Source of the DNA: Deltaproteobacteria bacterium ADurb.Bin026
Lineage (GTDB): Bacteria; Desulfobacterota; Syntrophorhabdia; Syntrophorhabdales; Syntrophorhabdaceae
NCBI GenBank assembly: GCA_002071245.1
Contig: MWEV01000069.1
Span: 1-13,191, forward strand
Direction: 5' to 3'
DNA: 13,191 nt
This document shows, in pieces, positions 1 to 7,500 of the stretch. How positions within the stretch are numbered: the stretch's first letter is position 1; each line of letters opens with the position of its first letter. A model generated the notes under the pieces. It was not told the origin of the DNA. It made no database searches and saw only the letters and a program-made list of their open reading frames with translations. The position numbers and the translations under genes were made by a program.

Positions 1-65
1 AATCCGTTTTCTCGCTCTGCATGTTTGCTTATTACACAAGAAAGTTGTTCTTTTGTCAATAACAT
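1..65 (-). CDS. Probable IS256-like transposase, N-terminal end only (cut by window edge)
   Basis: Reading leftward from an ATG at 65-63 gives 21 uninterrupted codons that run off the window. The peptide begins MLLTKEQLSCVISKHAEREN and continues with G. From memory this resembles the start of Bacteroidota IS256-family transposases, which open with an LTKEQ-type stretch and an ENG(L) motif about 20 residues in. The partial next codon begins TT, so Leu is possible. A TAnnTTTG-type -7 box (TAGTTTTG on the minus strand, 107-114) lies about 40 nt upstream, as expected for a promoter just inside an IS end. The neighbouring receptor gene is cut off close to here, which fits an insertion. With only 21 residues the family call is an inference; another small gene is possible. 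Confidence 0.45.
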   Translation of the reverse strand, partial: MLLTKEQLSCVISKHAERENG

Positions 66-128
66 AGTCTTTTAGATTAAGTGGTTTTACTTTTTTTTGT
101 CATTTGCAAAACTAATTCTTAAGAGGCT
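1..128 (-). mobile_element. Probable end of an insertion sequence
   Basis: This stretch holds the start of the transposase-like reading frame, its presumed promoter and a short AT-rich end with CTTAAG at about 119-124. Receptor homology to its right starts abruptly by about 155-195, with an in-frame stop (TAA, 120-122) just before it, so the element boundary should fall near 123-130. The other end and any target duplication are outside the window, so the element cannot be delimited or named. Confidence 0.4.
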
Positions 129-1712
129 ATGTTTTTTATTTCAGACACACTTTTTGGAACAGTATCGATAAACCTAGCGTTTGAAGTAACGGGTAATACA
201 GAAAAAATGTACCTGAAAAATAACCTTGTATTGGAAGGAAGTCGGAACATAGATCACGGGCAGATCTTGAAGTCTGCCGATACGGTCTTGCAAGACTTTT
301 CCGTTCCATCTGCCATCAGGCTCAGGAATACATTTAACCTGGTAAAACCATTCCTTTCCTTGCGTTTATTTTGCTCTTCCGTCACCGACTATTCCGATAC
401 CCCTTCTTCTTTGAAGGTAACGCCCTTGCTGTATCCCGGGATTTTTGGAACAGATGTTCAGGCGGCCCGAGGCTCTTTTCAGGAACTTGACAGTCGAAGG
501 TTCTCTACCAACAATTCAGTTAGCCTGCACAAAACAGTCCGTGGTTGGACGTTTTCTCTTTGGGGCAATGCCAACTGGCAGCAGGAACGAATGACCGCCA
601 GGCTAAGCCCGCTGGAGGAAAATCCCGAAAGCACGACTGTTCAGGATTCCCTGCAAAATCATCTCTCTTGGAACAAGCTGGATCTGCTCCTTTCGCCCGG
701 TGTAACATTCCGGTCTTCGGGAAGATTCCAGTGGGATGCGGGATTACATTGTTCTTTGAATTTCAGGGATATAACTCTAAAGGATTTCATGGAAAACGCC
801 GTATTGCAGCAAATAAACCGGTTGTACCTGGATCCCAGGCTTAACGTTAACGCCACACTTTCCAACAATCTGAAAATAAGTGCAAATGCCATGACTTCCC
901 ATATTACGGGAGGATTGTATGAAACGTACACAGGGTATATCATGACCAATTACCGTACCATCCAAAACCGTTCCGGGATCATTAACGAATCGCGTTATAG
1001 CTCCTGTTCCGTAACACTAAACTACGGCAATGCCATTCTTTCGCTTTTCGGGGCGCTTGATGCTTCCTACTGGGTAAATCATTCCAATGTGTTATATGGA
1101 ACCGAATATTCAGGGTCGCTCTCACAGCTTACTACTTACGCTTTTGACAATATTTCCCGGGGAGTCCGGACGAATGCCAGTTTTGGAAAGCGTTTAGATG
1201 CTATTGCTACAACTGTAACGCTGAAAGGCGGATACAATTATTCTTTAAGGGATATCCTCCGGCAGGGAACTCTTATGAACACTACATACAGGACATACAA
1301 CGCAGGTTTGGAAATCTTGTCACGGATTGGCGAGTCTGTTGTTGCAGAGTATAGTGGGACCTGGTATAACAGCCGTAGCCGGATTGAAAACAGTTCGCAG
1401 CAACTGGATCCCATACAGATGGTTACACAAAAAGCAACGGCAAAATTTATAATAACCAAAAAGTGGTCCTGTAACCTGTCGGCCGAACACTCATATAACA
1501 GCTCCATAGCCTCGGGTGACCGGAACATGTTCTTTCTGGATATTCAGACAAGGTATAAAACCAAACGGTTCGATTACACACTTGAAGCACGCAATTTGTT
1601 AAACACAAAAAATTTCAATACGGCCAGCTATTCCGATGTCACCGCCTATATTTACTCTTATACACTCCGCCCCTTTTCTTTTTTATTGAAAGTCCGGTTC
1701 AGTATCAGATAA
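129..1712 (+). pseudogene. 5'-truncated TonB-dependent-type outer-membrane receptor (barrel half only)
   Basis: The open frame holds about 527 codons of alternating hydrophobic/polar strands rich in aromatics and Asn/Thr/Ser, typical of an outer-membrane beta-barrel. There is no signal peptide, carboxypeptidase-like domain or plug. It is a paralogue of the intact receptor at 9994-12582. NTEKMYLKNNL (residues 23-33) matches NTEKYFLENKL (residues 401-411 of the intact protein). The last strands also match: MFFLDIQTRYKTKRFDYTL with LFFANMNLSYDFKKLHAYI, and YSYTLRPFSFLLKV with LAYTIRPSHVLLGV. The first 380-400 residues are therefore missing, and the loss point coincides with the IS-like sequence on the left. 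The ATG at 129 is only the first in the frame; I see no support for its use. The rest of the frame is free of stops, so the truncation may be recent. Confidence 0.8.
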
Positions 1713-1976
1713 TATTTTTCACTATCTTGGTTCTTCATTTGACCAATTCAACGGCTTCTTATACAGGCAGGAGGAAGATATAGTATAGTACTCCAAGAAG
1801 ACCATCAATATATTGTCAGTGGGACAAACGGAGAGGGAATGCGCAATTATCAGACTATAATGAACTATAAACCCTAAAGTTTTCAATTGAATATATTCAA
1901 AAGCGACTCTTTACCGCGTGAAGAAGTCATTGAAAAAAGAATTAGATAGTAGTAATGCTGTTATTAAAAATTTCGT
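1713..1976. other. Intergenic gap with no convincing gene
   Basis: This 264-nt stretch separates the receptor remnant from the next receptor gene. No reading frame in it is long or recognisable. One plus-strand frame stays open for about 28 codons around 1790-1877, which could be a remnant or chance. The only structured element noticed is the perfect palindrome at 1887-1900, listed separately. No TAnnTTTG box was found close to the 1977 start. Confidence 0.5.
1887..1900. promoter_or_regulatory. Perfect 14-nt palindrome upstream of receptor gene
   Basis: TTGAATATATTCAA is its own reverse complement and lies 77 nt before the ATG of the frameshifted receptor at 1977. It could be an operator for a dimeric regulator. 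The DNA is AT-rich and a single 14-nt palindrome may be chance, so confidence is low. Confidence 0.2.
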
Positions 1977-4333
1977 ATGAAAAAAGGAATATTAGTGCTT
2001 TTCTACTTATCTGTTTTTTCCCCGTTATGGTCTCAGGAAAATGTGTCGTCTTACATTATCTCGGGAACTGTTACAGATTCCCTGGGTATGCCTGTATCAG
2101 GAGCAACTGTTGTGTTGCGTTTTTTTGAGTCAGATTCGGCAAATGTGGTTGCCTGGGGAGTTACCAACGAAGGGGGATCCTTTGAATTGAAAAGCAAAGC
2201 CGGACACTACCTGTTGAACGTGCGTTTTACTGGTTACAAGGAAAGGAATGAACAAATTCAGGTAAGCAGAAATCTTACAATACCTACTGTCATTTTGGAA
2301 GAGGACGTACAGAAATTAACGGAGATAACTATAAGGGATACACCCATCAGGTTCCGTCCCGATGGTTATGTTGTGTCCATGGTCAACAGCCCAATGGCAA
2401 AAGACAGGACAAGCATAGAGGTTTTGAATTACCTGCCCGGTGTTTCTGATTTAAAGGTGAACGGGCTTTCTGCAATAGTATATGTGGATGACCGGAAATT
2501 GACTTTCTCGGGTGATGATTTGAAAGCGTACCTGGAAGCTATCCCTGCCGGGAACATAACCAGTATAGAAGTCATTCCGATTTCCGGTGTGGCTTTTTCA
2601 GGCAGTTCCCTCTCTGCTATAATCAAGTTAACGCTGAAGAAATTACCGGAAGGGGGCGGTCGTTTTTATGCACAATCTTCTGTAAACGCAGATAAGCAGC
2701 GATTTACACCAAAGATCAACGCTACGTTAAGTTACCGCTATAAAGGATTGAGTTTTTCTTCCTATGTGTATGGGAGTACAGGATATTCAAAAAATATTTC
2801 AGAAGTAAAAACTGTAAACGATAATCCGGATATAAAAACCGAACAGCTATCACCAATGTCAGTCCCTGGAGATTTAGCTTAACCACAGAACAATCCTTAC
2901 ACTATAGGATTAATGACAGACATTCCATAGCTGGTGTTTTTAGCACAAATAATATGTTTCCGGGTCATTATGAGCAAAAAATTGTTGATGACAGCTATTA
3001 TAACAATATGACACTAGGCTTTTCGTCTGGTAACAAAACAGGTTATGTGAATTACAAAGCCATTTTGAATAAAAAAACAGGATCGGCTTTTTTACTGGTA
3101 GCAGAAGTGTCATCCTTGAGGCTGAATAATACCGATGAGGTTGAATTGTTCTCGTTTAATGATGATGTATTGAACCATACGCGCAGGGAGGCAAACTCGG
3201 ACAGGAAGGCGTTGAATACCTATGGAGATCTTACCCTCAATTTGTCTGAAAAGCACTCCATTGAAACAGGCGCCAAGTTTCTTAAAACTAACTATATAAA
3301 CCGAGACAATCACTTTACTGAATTGGTAAAGGGGTGGGATTTAGATCTCCCGGCAAGTGAAGATACCCATTATCAAGAGGATATTTTGGCCGGATACCTG
3401 AACTACCTGGGTTCTGCCGGGGATAGATTTACCTTTATGGCAGGTATCCGTGTAGAAAGAGCAAACTTTGAACAACTGAATAAATATACGGGAAGTATAA
3501 TTAATTATTCTGGAACAGATATTTTGTGGGCAGCCAATGCCAGGTATGCCATCAACCAGAAAAAAGGGTATTCCGTTAACGTTTCTTATGCCAGCAAGGT
3601 TAACAGGCCGTCACCATACTTGCTTGATCCTTACATTCACTGGGAATATGCCAATGAATATTCCACGGGGAATCCGAACCTGAAACCTTATGTTTCTCAT
3701 ACGTTTCAACTCCTGACTCAATTGGCACGAAGTTATAATTTAACGGCCAGGGTTTCCCATGCCGTAAACACTTACGATTTTGTGTCAGAACTCTCGGCCA
3801 CAGGGGACAGCATTATTTCCAGACCTGTGAACGTATCCAAAAACACTTCGTATACCTTGAATGCATCTACGAGCCAACAATTATTCCAATGGTGGCGTTT
3901 GGCAGTAAGTGCCAATATGACTTTTTCTGACGTACACACCCAAACTTACGGACGGACTTTGACCTCTTATATCCTGATATCCGCCAACAATATGTTCTAT
4001 CTTGAGAACGAATGGGGTTTGTCGTTGGGATTGACAAGTATCCCCAAAAGAAAATACATAAACAGCGAAACTTCAACAAGAATTAATATTAACGGCGGGG
4101 TGCAGAAAGGCTTCCGTGATGGAAAGTGGATCCTGAGATCAGAGATATCTTACATGAATCGCACACATAACAAAAGTCTTTTCAACAATGGATATTCAGA
4201 AAGAACTAATTTGTCTCCCCGGGTATATTTTATGATTTCAATCCGATGTAATCTGGATTTTGGCAAAAAAGGCTTACGGGTGGAACGGGGAACATCAGAC
4301 AGAGAGGCACAAAATCGAATAGGAGATTCCTGA
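1977..4333 (+). pseudogene. Frameshifted TonB-dependent-type outer-membrane receptor (OMP barrel family)
   Basis: This is one gene of about 785 codons split into two frames (1977-2882 and a frame open from 2825 to 4333). The first part has a signal peptide (residues 1-20, ending LWSQ|E), a carboxypeptidase-regulatory-like domain (about 25-110: SGTVTD, GSFEL, FTGYKE), and a plug-like region (about 118-222: VLNYLPGV, IVYVDDRKL, ITSIEVI). The second part is a barrel ending in a charged tail (EAQNRIGDS), as in the 'outer membrane beta-barrel' receptor family. Beyond the shift, frame 2 reads ITNVSPWRFSLTTEQSLHYR without interruption past the first frame's stop. Restoring one A in the A5 run at 2834-2838 rejoins the frames as DIKNRTAITNVSPW. 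This is a real one-base loss or a sequencing error. Its stop overlaps a second, ruined gene (TGATG at 4331-4335). It is not close to the receptor at 9994. Confidence 0.85.
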
Positions 4334-4430
4334 TGATTGTCCGGAGTTTTCTGATATTATCTATGCTTGCCATTACAAAGGGGAGCGAATACCTCCAGGT
4401 TTTACAGCCGGGGCACTGTCCAATTCATAT
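4333..4430 (+). pseudogene. Collapsed GLPGI-family gene remnant
   Basis: An ATG overlaps the stop of the receptor (TGATG, 4331-4335) and starts a signal-peptide-like sequence, MIVRSFLILSMLAI. In the next frame over, from 4379, the DNA encodes RGANTSRFYSRGTV. This matches RGNNISRFYSR (residues 56-66) of the intact GLPGI-family protein at 9192-9992. At DNA level 4380-4411 and 9358-9389 agree at 27 of 32 positions, including 19 in a row (4393-4411 and 9371-9389). About 35-40 codons between signal peptide and FYSR motif are gone, and everything after about 4430 is replaced by the convergent ATPase gene. The nominal frame stays open to 4455 (40 codons), but the product would not be a GLPGI protein. 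The overlap suggests a former coupled receptor-GLPGI operon. Confidence 0.65.
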
Positions 4431-4434
4431 TAAC

Positions 4435-5757
4435 TTACATCTCTTCCAGAGTTAAGCACAACATCTCAACCTGGTATTTGGGTAATAATTTTTTCTTGAG
4501 ATGATTGACCTTAGCAGCTAAAAGTTCGGGTTTATAATTATTTTTCTTACGTTTTACTTCAATTGCTAACGCCCGGTTCTTTTCTAATTTCAGTGCTACA
4601 ATATCAATTTCATTTTGAGCTCCCTTATGTTCCCACCACGAGCCTATTGCACGGAACTGCTTGCTTTCGGCAAGCTTCTGCTTAAAGTATCTTTCAAGCA
4701 TTATGCCCGAGTAACTTGTATAGTTGGATGTGATTATTGAACGGAGCCCTTCAAAGTTTTTAATTTCAATTAGTGAACGATATCTTTCAAAATAGTTGAA
4801 CCAGAAGCGGATAAAATTATCCTGAATATCATACCTGACTGTATGAGTTCCCTCATTTTGCATTAGGGGGCGCTGACGGACAACAATGTTATAGTCTTCA
4901 ATCAAGCGTTTTATTTGTCCTCCAATGCTTATATTTCCTAAAGCAGCTTCAATCTTCGGTTGTGTATTCATTCCACCGGAAATGGCACTCAAAATTGAGA
5001 AATAAGTTGCGTAATTCTTCCCAAACTCCTCAATAAGCAAATATTTTCCTTCATCGGTAAAAGGAGAATTGTCCCTCACCATGAAAGTGATCATTTCCTT
5101 AATAGTGGTAATGTTATTATCGCAAAACAGCTCTACATACTTTGGCACTCCACCGGTAAAAGTGTACAAAGCCAGTAAGTCATCATTAGAATAATCCGGA
5201 TTATGATCATACATTATCTCTTTTAGAGTATCCAGATTAAAAGCTGACAACTTTATAATGTTATCAGCTCTTCCAAACAACGGCTCTTTTGCGTTTTGAA
5301 AAATATTATGCATTAATGAAAACACAGAGCCTGAAACAATCAGGTTCATTTTAGTTCTTTTGCGGTACATATCCCATATATTCTGCATATCGCTGTAAAC
5401 CGATTCATTAATATTGTAAAACTCTTGAAATTCATCAATAACAAGGTTAAACTGCCGGTTAACAGCCAGCTCCATCAGATATCGAAATATTGAACTAAAT
5501 GTGTTAATTTCTTGTGGAACAAAAGTATCTAGCGACTTTGCAATAATTTGATTAAATTCTGCACAAAGAGCTGCTTCGTTTTTACGACCGACAAAAAGAT
5601 AAACAGTTGACAATCCTTCAACCGACTTCATAATCAGACTTGTTTTTCCAATCCGTCTTCTTCCCGTAACAACAGTAAGCCGGGAATGATCACTGTGCGA
5701 TAGACTTCTGATCCTTTGCAATTCAGACAATTCGCTTATTCGATCATAAAACTTCAT
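4435..5757 (-). CDS. DUF234-type AAA ATPase with C-terminal nuclease-like motif
   Basis: This 440-residue protein belongs to the prokaryotic-expanded ATP-binding family (AAA core plus DUF234). Visible features are an N-terminal MKFYDRISEL, Walker A GRRRIGKTS (32-40), Walker B NLVIDEFQEF (104-113), an SGS sensor-like motif (142-144) and TGGVPKY (201-207). A winged-helix-like middle is followed by the DUF234 block RYDIQDNFIRFWF (308-320). The C-terminus has a PD-(D/E)XK-like pair, NEIDIVAL (382-389, D385) and AIEVKRKK (398-405, E400, K402). Family functions are poorly known; these proteins are common, mobile-looking accessory genes, and no substrate can be named. The ATG at 5757 lies 45 nt after a good promoter -7 box, with two palindromes between. 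It converges on the GLPGI remnant and lies 150 nt downstream of fic on the same strand, with its own promoter. Confidence 0.85.
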   Translation of the reverse strand: MKFYDRISELSELQRIRSLSHSDHSRLTVVTGRRRIGKTSLIMKSVEGLSTVYLFVGRKNEAALCAEFNQIIAKSLDTFVPQEINTFSSIFRYLMELAVNRQFNLVIDEFQEFYNINESVYSDMQNIWDMYRKRTKMNLIVSGSVFSLMHNIFQNAKEPLFGRADNIIKLSAFNLDTLKEIMYDHNPDYSNDDLLALYTFTGGVPKYVELFCDNNITTIKEMITFMVRDNSPFTDEGKYLLIEEFGKNYATYFSILSAISGGMNTQPKIEAALGNISIGGQIKRLIEDYNIVVRQRPLMQNEGTHTVRYDIQDNFIRFWFNYFERYRSLIEIKNFEGLRSIITSNYTSYSGIMLERYFKQKLAESKQFRAIGSWWEHKGAQNEIDIVALKLEKNRALAIEVKRKKNNYKPELLAAKVNHLKKKLLPKYQVEMLCLTLEEM

Positions 5758-5773
5758 TCTTTTTTATTTTTTA

Positions 5774-5802
5774 GTTACCGTCGTAACTGTTACGGCAGTA
5801 AC
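5774..5802 (-). promoter_or_regulatory. Twin GTTAC-N4-GTAAC palindromes, likely operator of the ATPase gene
   Basis: Two 14-nt palindromes, GTTACCGTCGTAAC (5774-5787) and GTTACGGCAGTAAC (5789-5802), lie side by side with 1 nt between, a 15-nt period. They occupy the leader of the DUF234-type ATPase gene, between its -7 box and start codon, where the transcript should begin. The GTTAC/GTAAC arms are perfect in both copies while the 4-nt centres differ, as expected for repressor sites. I infer repression or autoregulation; the binding protein is unknown. Confidence 0.6.
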
Positions 5803-5830
5803 AAAGATAATATATTTTTTATTTTTTCAA
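5802..5830 (-). promoter_or_regulatory. Bacteroidota-type promoter of the ATPase gene
   Basis: On the minus strand TATCTTTG (5809-5802) matches the -7 consensus TAnnTTTG, with TTG at 5830-5828 about 18 nt upstream as a -33-like element. The last G of the -7 box is the first base of the adjoining palindrome, so a bound protein would block initiation. Confidence 0.55.
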
Positions 5831-5862
5831 TAGTTTGTTTTATTGACTTGTAGAAAATGGAT

Positions 5863-5869
5863 GGGGGGG
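5863..5869. repeat. G7 homopolymer between fic and the ATPase gene
   Basis: Seven G in a row stand out in an AT-rich spacer. The tract lies after the fic stop and some 30-60 nt upstream of the ATPase promoter elements. It could vary in length by slippage, but it is not inside a coding frame or between the recognised promoter elements. Confidence 0.3.
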
Positions 5870-5907
5870 TGCCTGTGAGAAAGGATGAATTACCATGAGG
5901 GAAATGG

Positions 5908-6780
5908 TTATGTTTCTTCGTAATAATAGGAGTAGTCGATTCCTTTCATGAATACTTCGTGGCTGTTGATTTCACTGGTTAGGGCATGTTGTAGCAAGTT
6001 TTTGATAGACGTGCTGTCAGTAGTACTCTTTACCATGGCCCCCAGGTAGTCGTTTTTGCCTATTTTGCTCCAATCCACGCATTTTTTCAGACGTTTTTTC
6101 AATATCAGATCGAGCCAAATGCGTGTGCTTCGCCCATTGCCTTCCATGAATGGATGGGCGACGTTCATTTCAACGTATTTCTCGGCAATTTCGTCGAATG
6201 TATTCTCGGGCATTTGTTCAATCTGTCGTAATGTATTGTCCAGATGTTGAGCCATCGCAAATTTAAAACCGCTTTTAGAGATGTTTTTCTGCCTTATCTG
6301 TCCGGCAAAATCGTAAAGTCCGCCAAACAGATAAGCGTGAATTTGCTGCAATCCTTTCACGGACCCCACTTCTATAGTATCAATTAATGAACTTTCAAAC
6401 AAGGCATATGCCTTATACTTGCTTTTTCCGTCAATGGTTTCGTCGCTGTAAGTAAACCAATCTATGAAACGGCTCGCCTGTTTACTTGGGAATTGTCTGG
6501 CCAGGGCAATGATACCATTGTAATCCAGCATATCAGATAAATATCGTTTGCCATCTTTTGCAACAAGTTTCAGTTGGGTAGTGGCACTAACCAACTCGCT
6601 ATCTTCCTTTTTGAGTTTAGATTTCAAGTATTTCCAATAGTTACGTGTCTTGTTGTAATTGTCCTGGTTGGTAAGGACAGCTACAATGTCAAGAACCGAA
6701 AACCACCATTTGTTATATTCTTCGTCCCATACGGCACGTACCTCGCGGTCGTTAAAGAAACGGATAGAAACTTTACTCAT
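5908..6780 (-). CDS. fic: Class III Fic AMP-transferase with N-terminal Bro-N-like domain
   Basis: The product (290 residues from the ATG at 6780) would transfer AMP from ATP to a hydroxyl side chain of a target protein. The Fic motif HPFMEGNGRSTR (209-220) is complete: His209, acidic Glu213, and the GNGR anion-binding loop. The region from about 128 to the end closely follows Neisseria meningitidis Fic as I remember it (IEVG.. GLQQIHAYLFGGLYDFAGQIR, then KYVEMNVAHPF). It ends with SYYYEE (284-289), corresponding to the C-terminal inhibitory helix motif SxxxE that defines class III Fic proteins. NmFic modifies DNA gyrase and itself; a gyrase target here is inference. Residues 1-115 (VRAVWDEEYNKWWFSVLDIV, then YWKYLKSKL) resemble the Bro-N/antirepressor domain and are absent from NmFic. 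An earlier ATG at 6807 is rejected because the -7 box (6795-6802) lies downstream of it. It is divergent from abiEi. Confidence 0.88.
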   Translation of the reverse strand: MSKVSIRFFNDREVRAVWDEEYNKWWFSVLDIVAVLTNQDNYNKTRNYWKYLKSKLKKEDSELVSATTQLKLVAKDGKRYLSDMLDYNGIIALARQFPSKQASRFIDWFTYSDETIDGKSKYKAYALFESSLIDTIEVGSVKGLQQIHAYLFGGLYDFAGQIRQKNISKSGFKFAMAQHLDNTLRQIEQMPENTFDEIAEKYVEMNVAHPFMEGNGRSTRIWLDLILKKRLKKCVDWSKIGKNDYLGAMVKSTTDSTSIKNLLQHALTSEINSHEVFMKGIDYSYYYEET

Positions 6781-6794
6781 GCTGTATAAATAAA

Positions 6795-6802
6795 CAAATA
6801 TA
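6795..6802 (-). promoter_or_regulatory. -7 box of fic promoter
   Basis: TATATTTG on the minus strand fits TAnnTTTG and ends 14 nt before the ATG at 6780, leaving a very short leader. No strong -33 element is visible. Its position decides the fic start, since a start at 6807 would lie upstream of the promoter. Confidence 0.45.
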
Positions 6803-6858
6803 CTCATTTGATTTTTATTAAACGATTGGTAGTTTTCTTATTTGTTTCTAAAAATCAC

Positions 6859-6866
6859 TATATTTG
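6859..6866 (+). promoter_or_regulatory. -7 box of abiE promoter
   Basis: TATATTTG matches TAnnTTTG and ends 19 nt before the abiEi ATG at 6886. A TTTG at 6841-6844 is too close for an ideal -33 element (14 nt); TTTC at 6834-6837 has better spacing but is weaker. It lies back to back with the fic promoter, with the two -7 boxes about 56 nt apart. Confidence 0.45.
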
Positions 6867-6885
6867 TATAAAAACAGAAACGGAA

Positions 6886-7500
6886 ATGAATTTTCACGCA
6901 TTTCGACAGGCGTTTTTTGAGTACGGATGCATTAATACACACCAGCTTTATGTTCTGCAACCGGAATTCAACTGCAACAATCTGACCCGCTGGGTGAATC
7001 AGGGGCTGTTGGTTAAGTTGCGTAATGGTTTTTATGCTTTTAGGGAATATCTTGAAAAGCCCGGTTTCTCACTGTTTATATCTAACCGCATTTACAAACC
7101 TTCCTATATAAGTTTACATACAGCTCTCGCATTTTATGGTATTATTCCGGAAGCTGTAACCCAAATAACAGCCGTATCTTCACTTAAGACGGCAGTATTT
7201 AAAAATGATTTTGGGGTTTATTCATACAGAAATGTACGTGAAGAACTGTTTTTTGGCTATGAACTAAAGCCCATGGAGGATCGCTCAATCCTGTTTGCCT
7301 TTCCGGAAAAGGCATTGCTGGATTTGTTGTATCTCTATCCATTTTATAATACTGAGGCCGAAATTGAGAATTTACGGCTGGACAATGATTATTTGGCAAA
7401 TGACCTTAATAAAACACGATTTGACGAATATGCCTGTCGTTATGAGAGCAAGGCATTAATCAAAAGAGTGAATATTATGAAAAAAGTATACGAATTATGA
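6886..7500 (+). CDS. abiEi: AbiEi-like antitoxin, type IV toxin-antitoxin system
   Basis: This 204-residue protein is the antitoxin partner of the nucleotidyltransferase toxin that follows. The N-terminus (1-55: FEYGCINTHQLYVL, LTRWVNQGLLVKLRNGFYAF) is a winged-helix-like DNA-binding domain, as in the AbiEi/transcriptional-regulator family. SLHTALAFYGIIPE (77-90) and FPEKALLDLLYL (139-150) are the usual AbiEi landmarks. Family AbiEi proteins repress their own operon and counter the toxin without a lasting direct complex. The frame is open from 6808, but the ATG at 6886 is chosen because the -7 box sits at 6859-6866 and the domain begins there. The stop overlaps the toxin start (ATGA, 7497-7500), implying coupled translation. 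Confidence 0.85.
   Translation: MNFHAFRQAFFEYGCINTHQLYVLQPEFNCNNLTRWVNQGLLVKLRNGFYAFREYLEKPGFSLFISNRIYKPSYISLHTALAFYGIIPEAVTQITAVSSLKTAVFKNDFGVYSYRNVREELFFGYELKPMEDRSILFAFPEKALLDLLYLYPFYNTEAEIENLRLDNDYLANDLNKTRFDEYACRYESKALIKRVNIMKKVYEL

Noticed and set aside
545..844. Overlapping open frames of 60-100 codons inside the receptor genes, on both strands
   Set aside because: They lie in other frames of clear coding sequence, have no recognisable domains or start signals, and look like by-products of stop-poor coding DNA.
2834..2838. Phase variation at the A5 run in the receptor
   Set aside because: Five A is too short for frequent slippage; a plain mutation or sequencing error is simpler.
4333..4455. 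A 40-codon ORF with a signal-like start after the frameshifted receptor
   Set aside because: Past the signal peptide the GLPGI match is in a different frame, and its end overlaps the convergent ATPase gene, so it is a remnant and not a small functional gene.
5889..5909. Imperfect inverted repeat around the fic stop (ACCAT/ATGGT) as terminator
   Set aside because: The stem is short and there is no T run after it on the minus strand.
6781..6807. Upstream start giving Fic nine extra residues
   Set aside because: The presumed -7 box lies inside that extension, so the transcript would begin after the upstream ATG.
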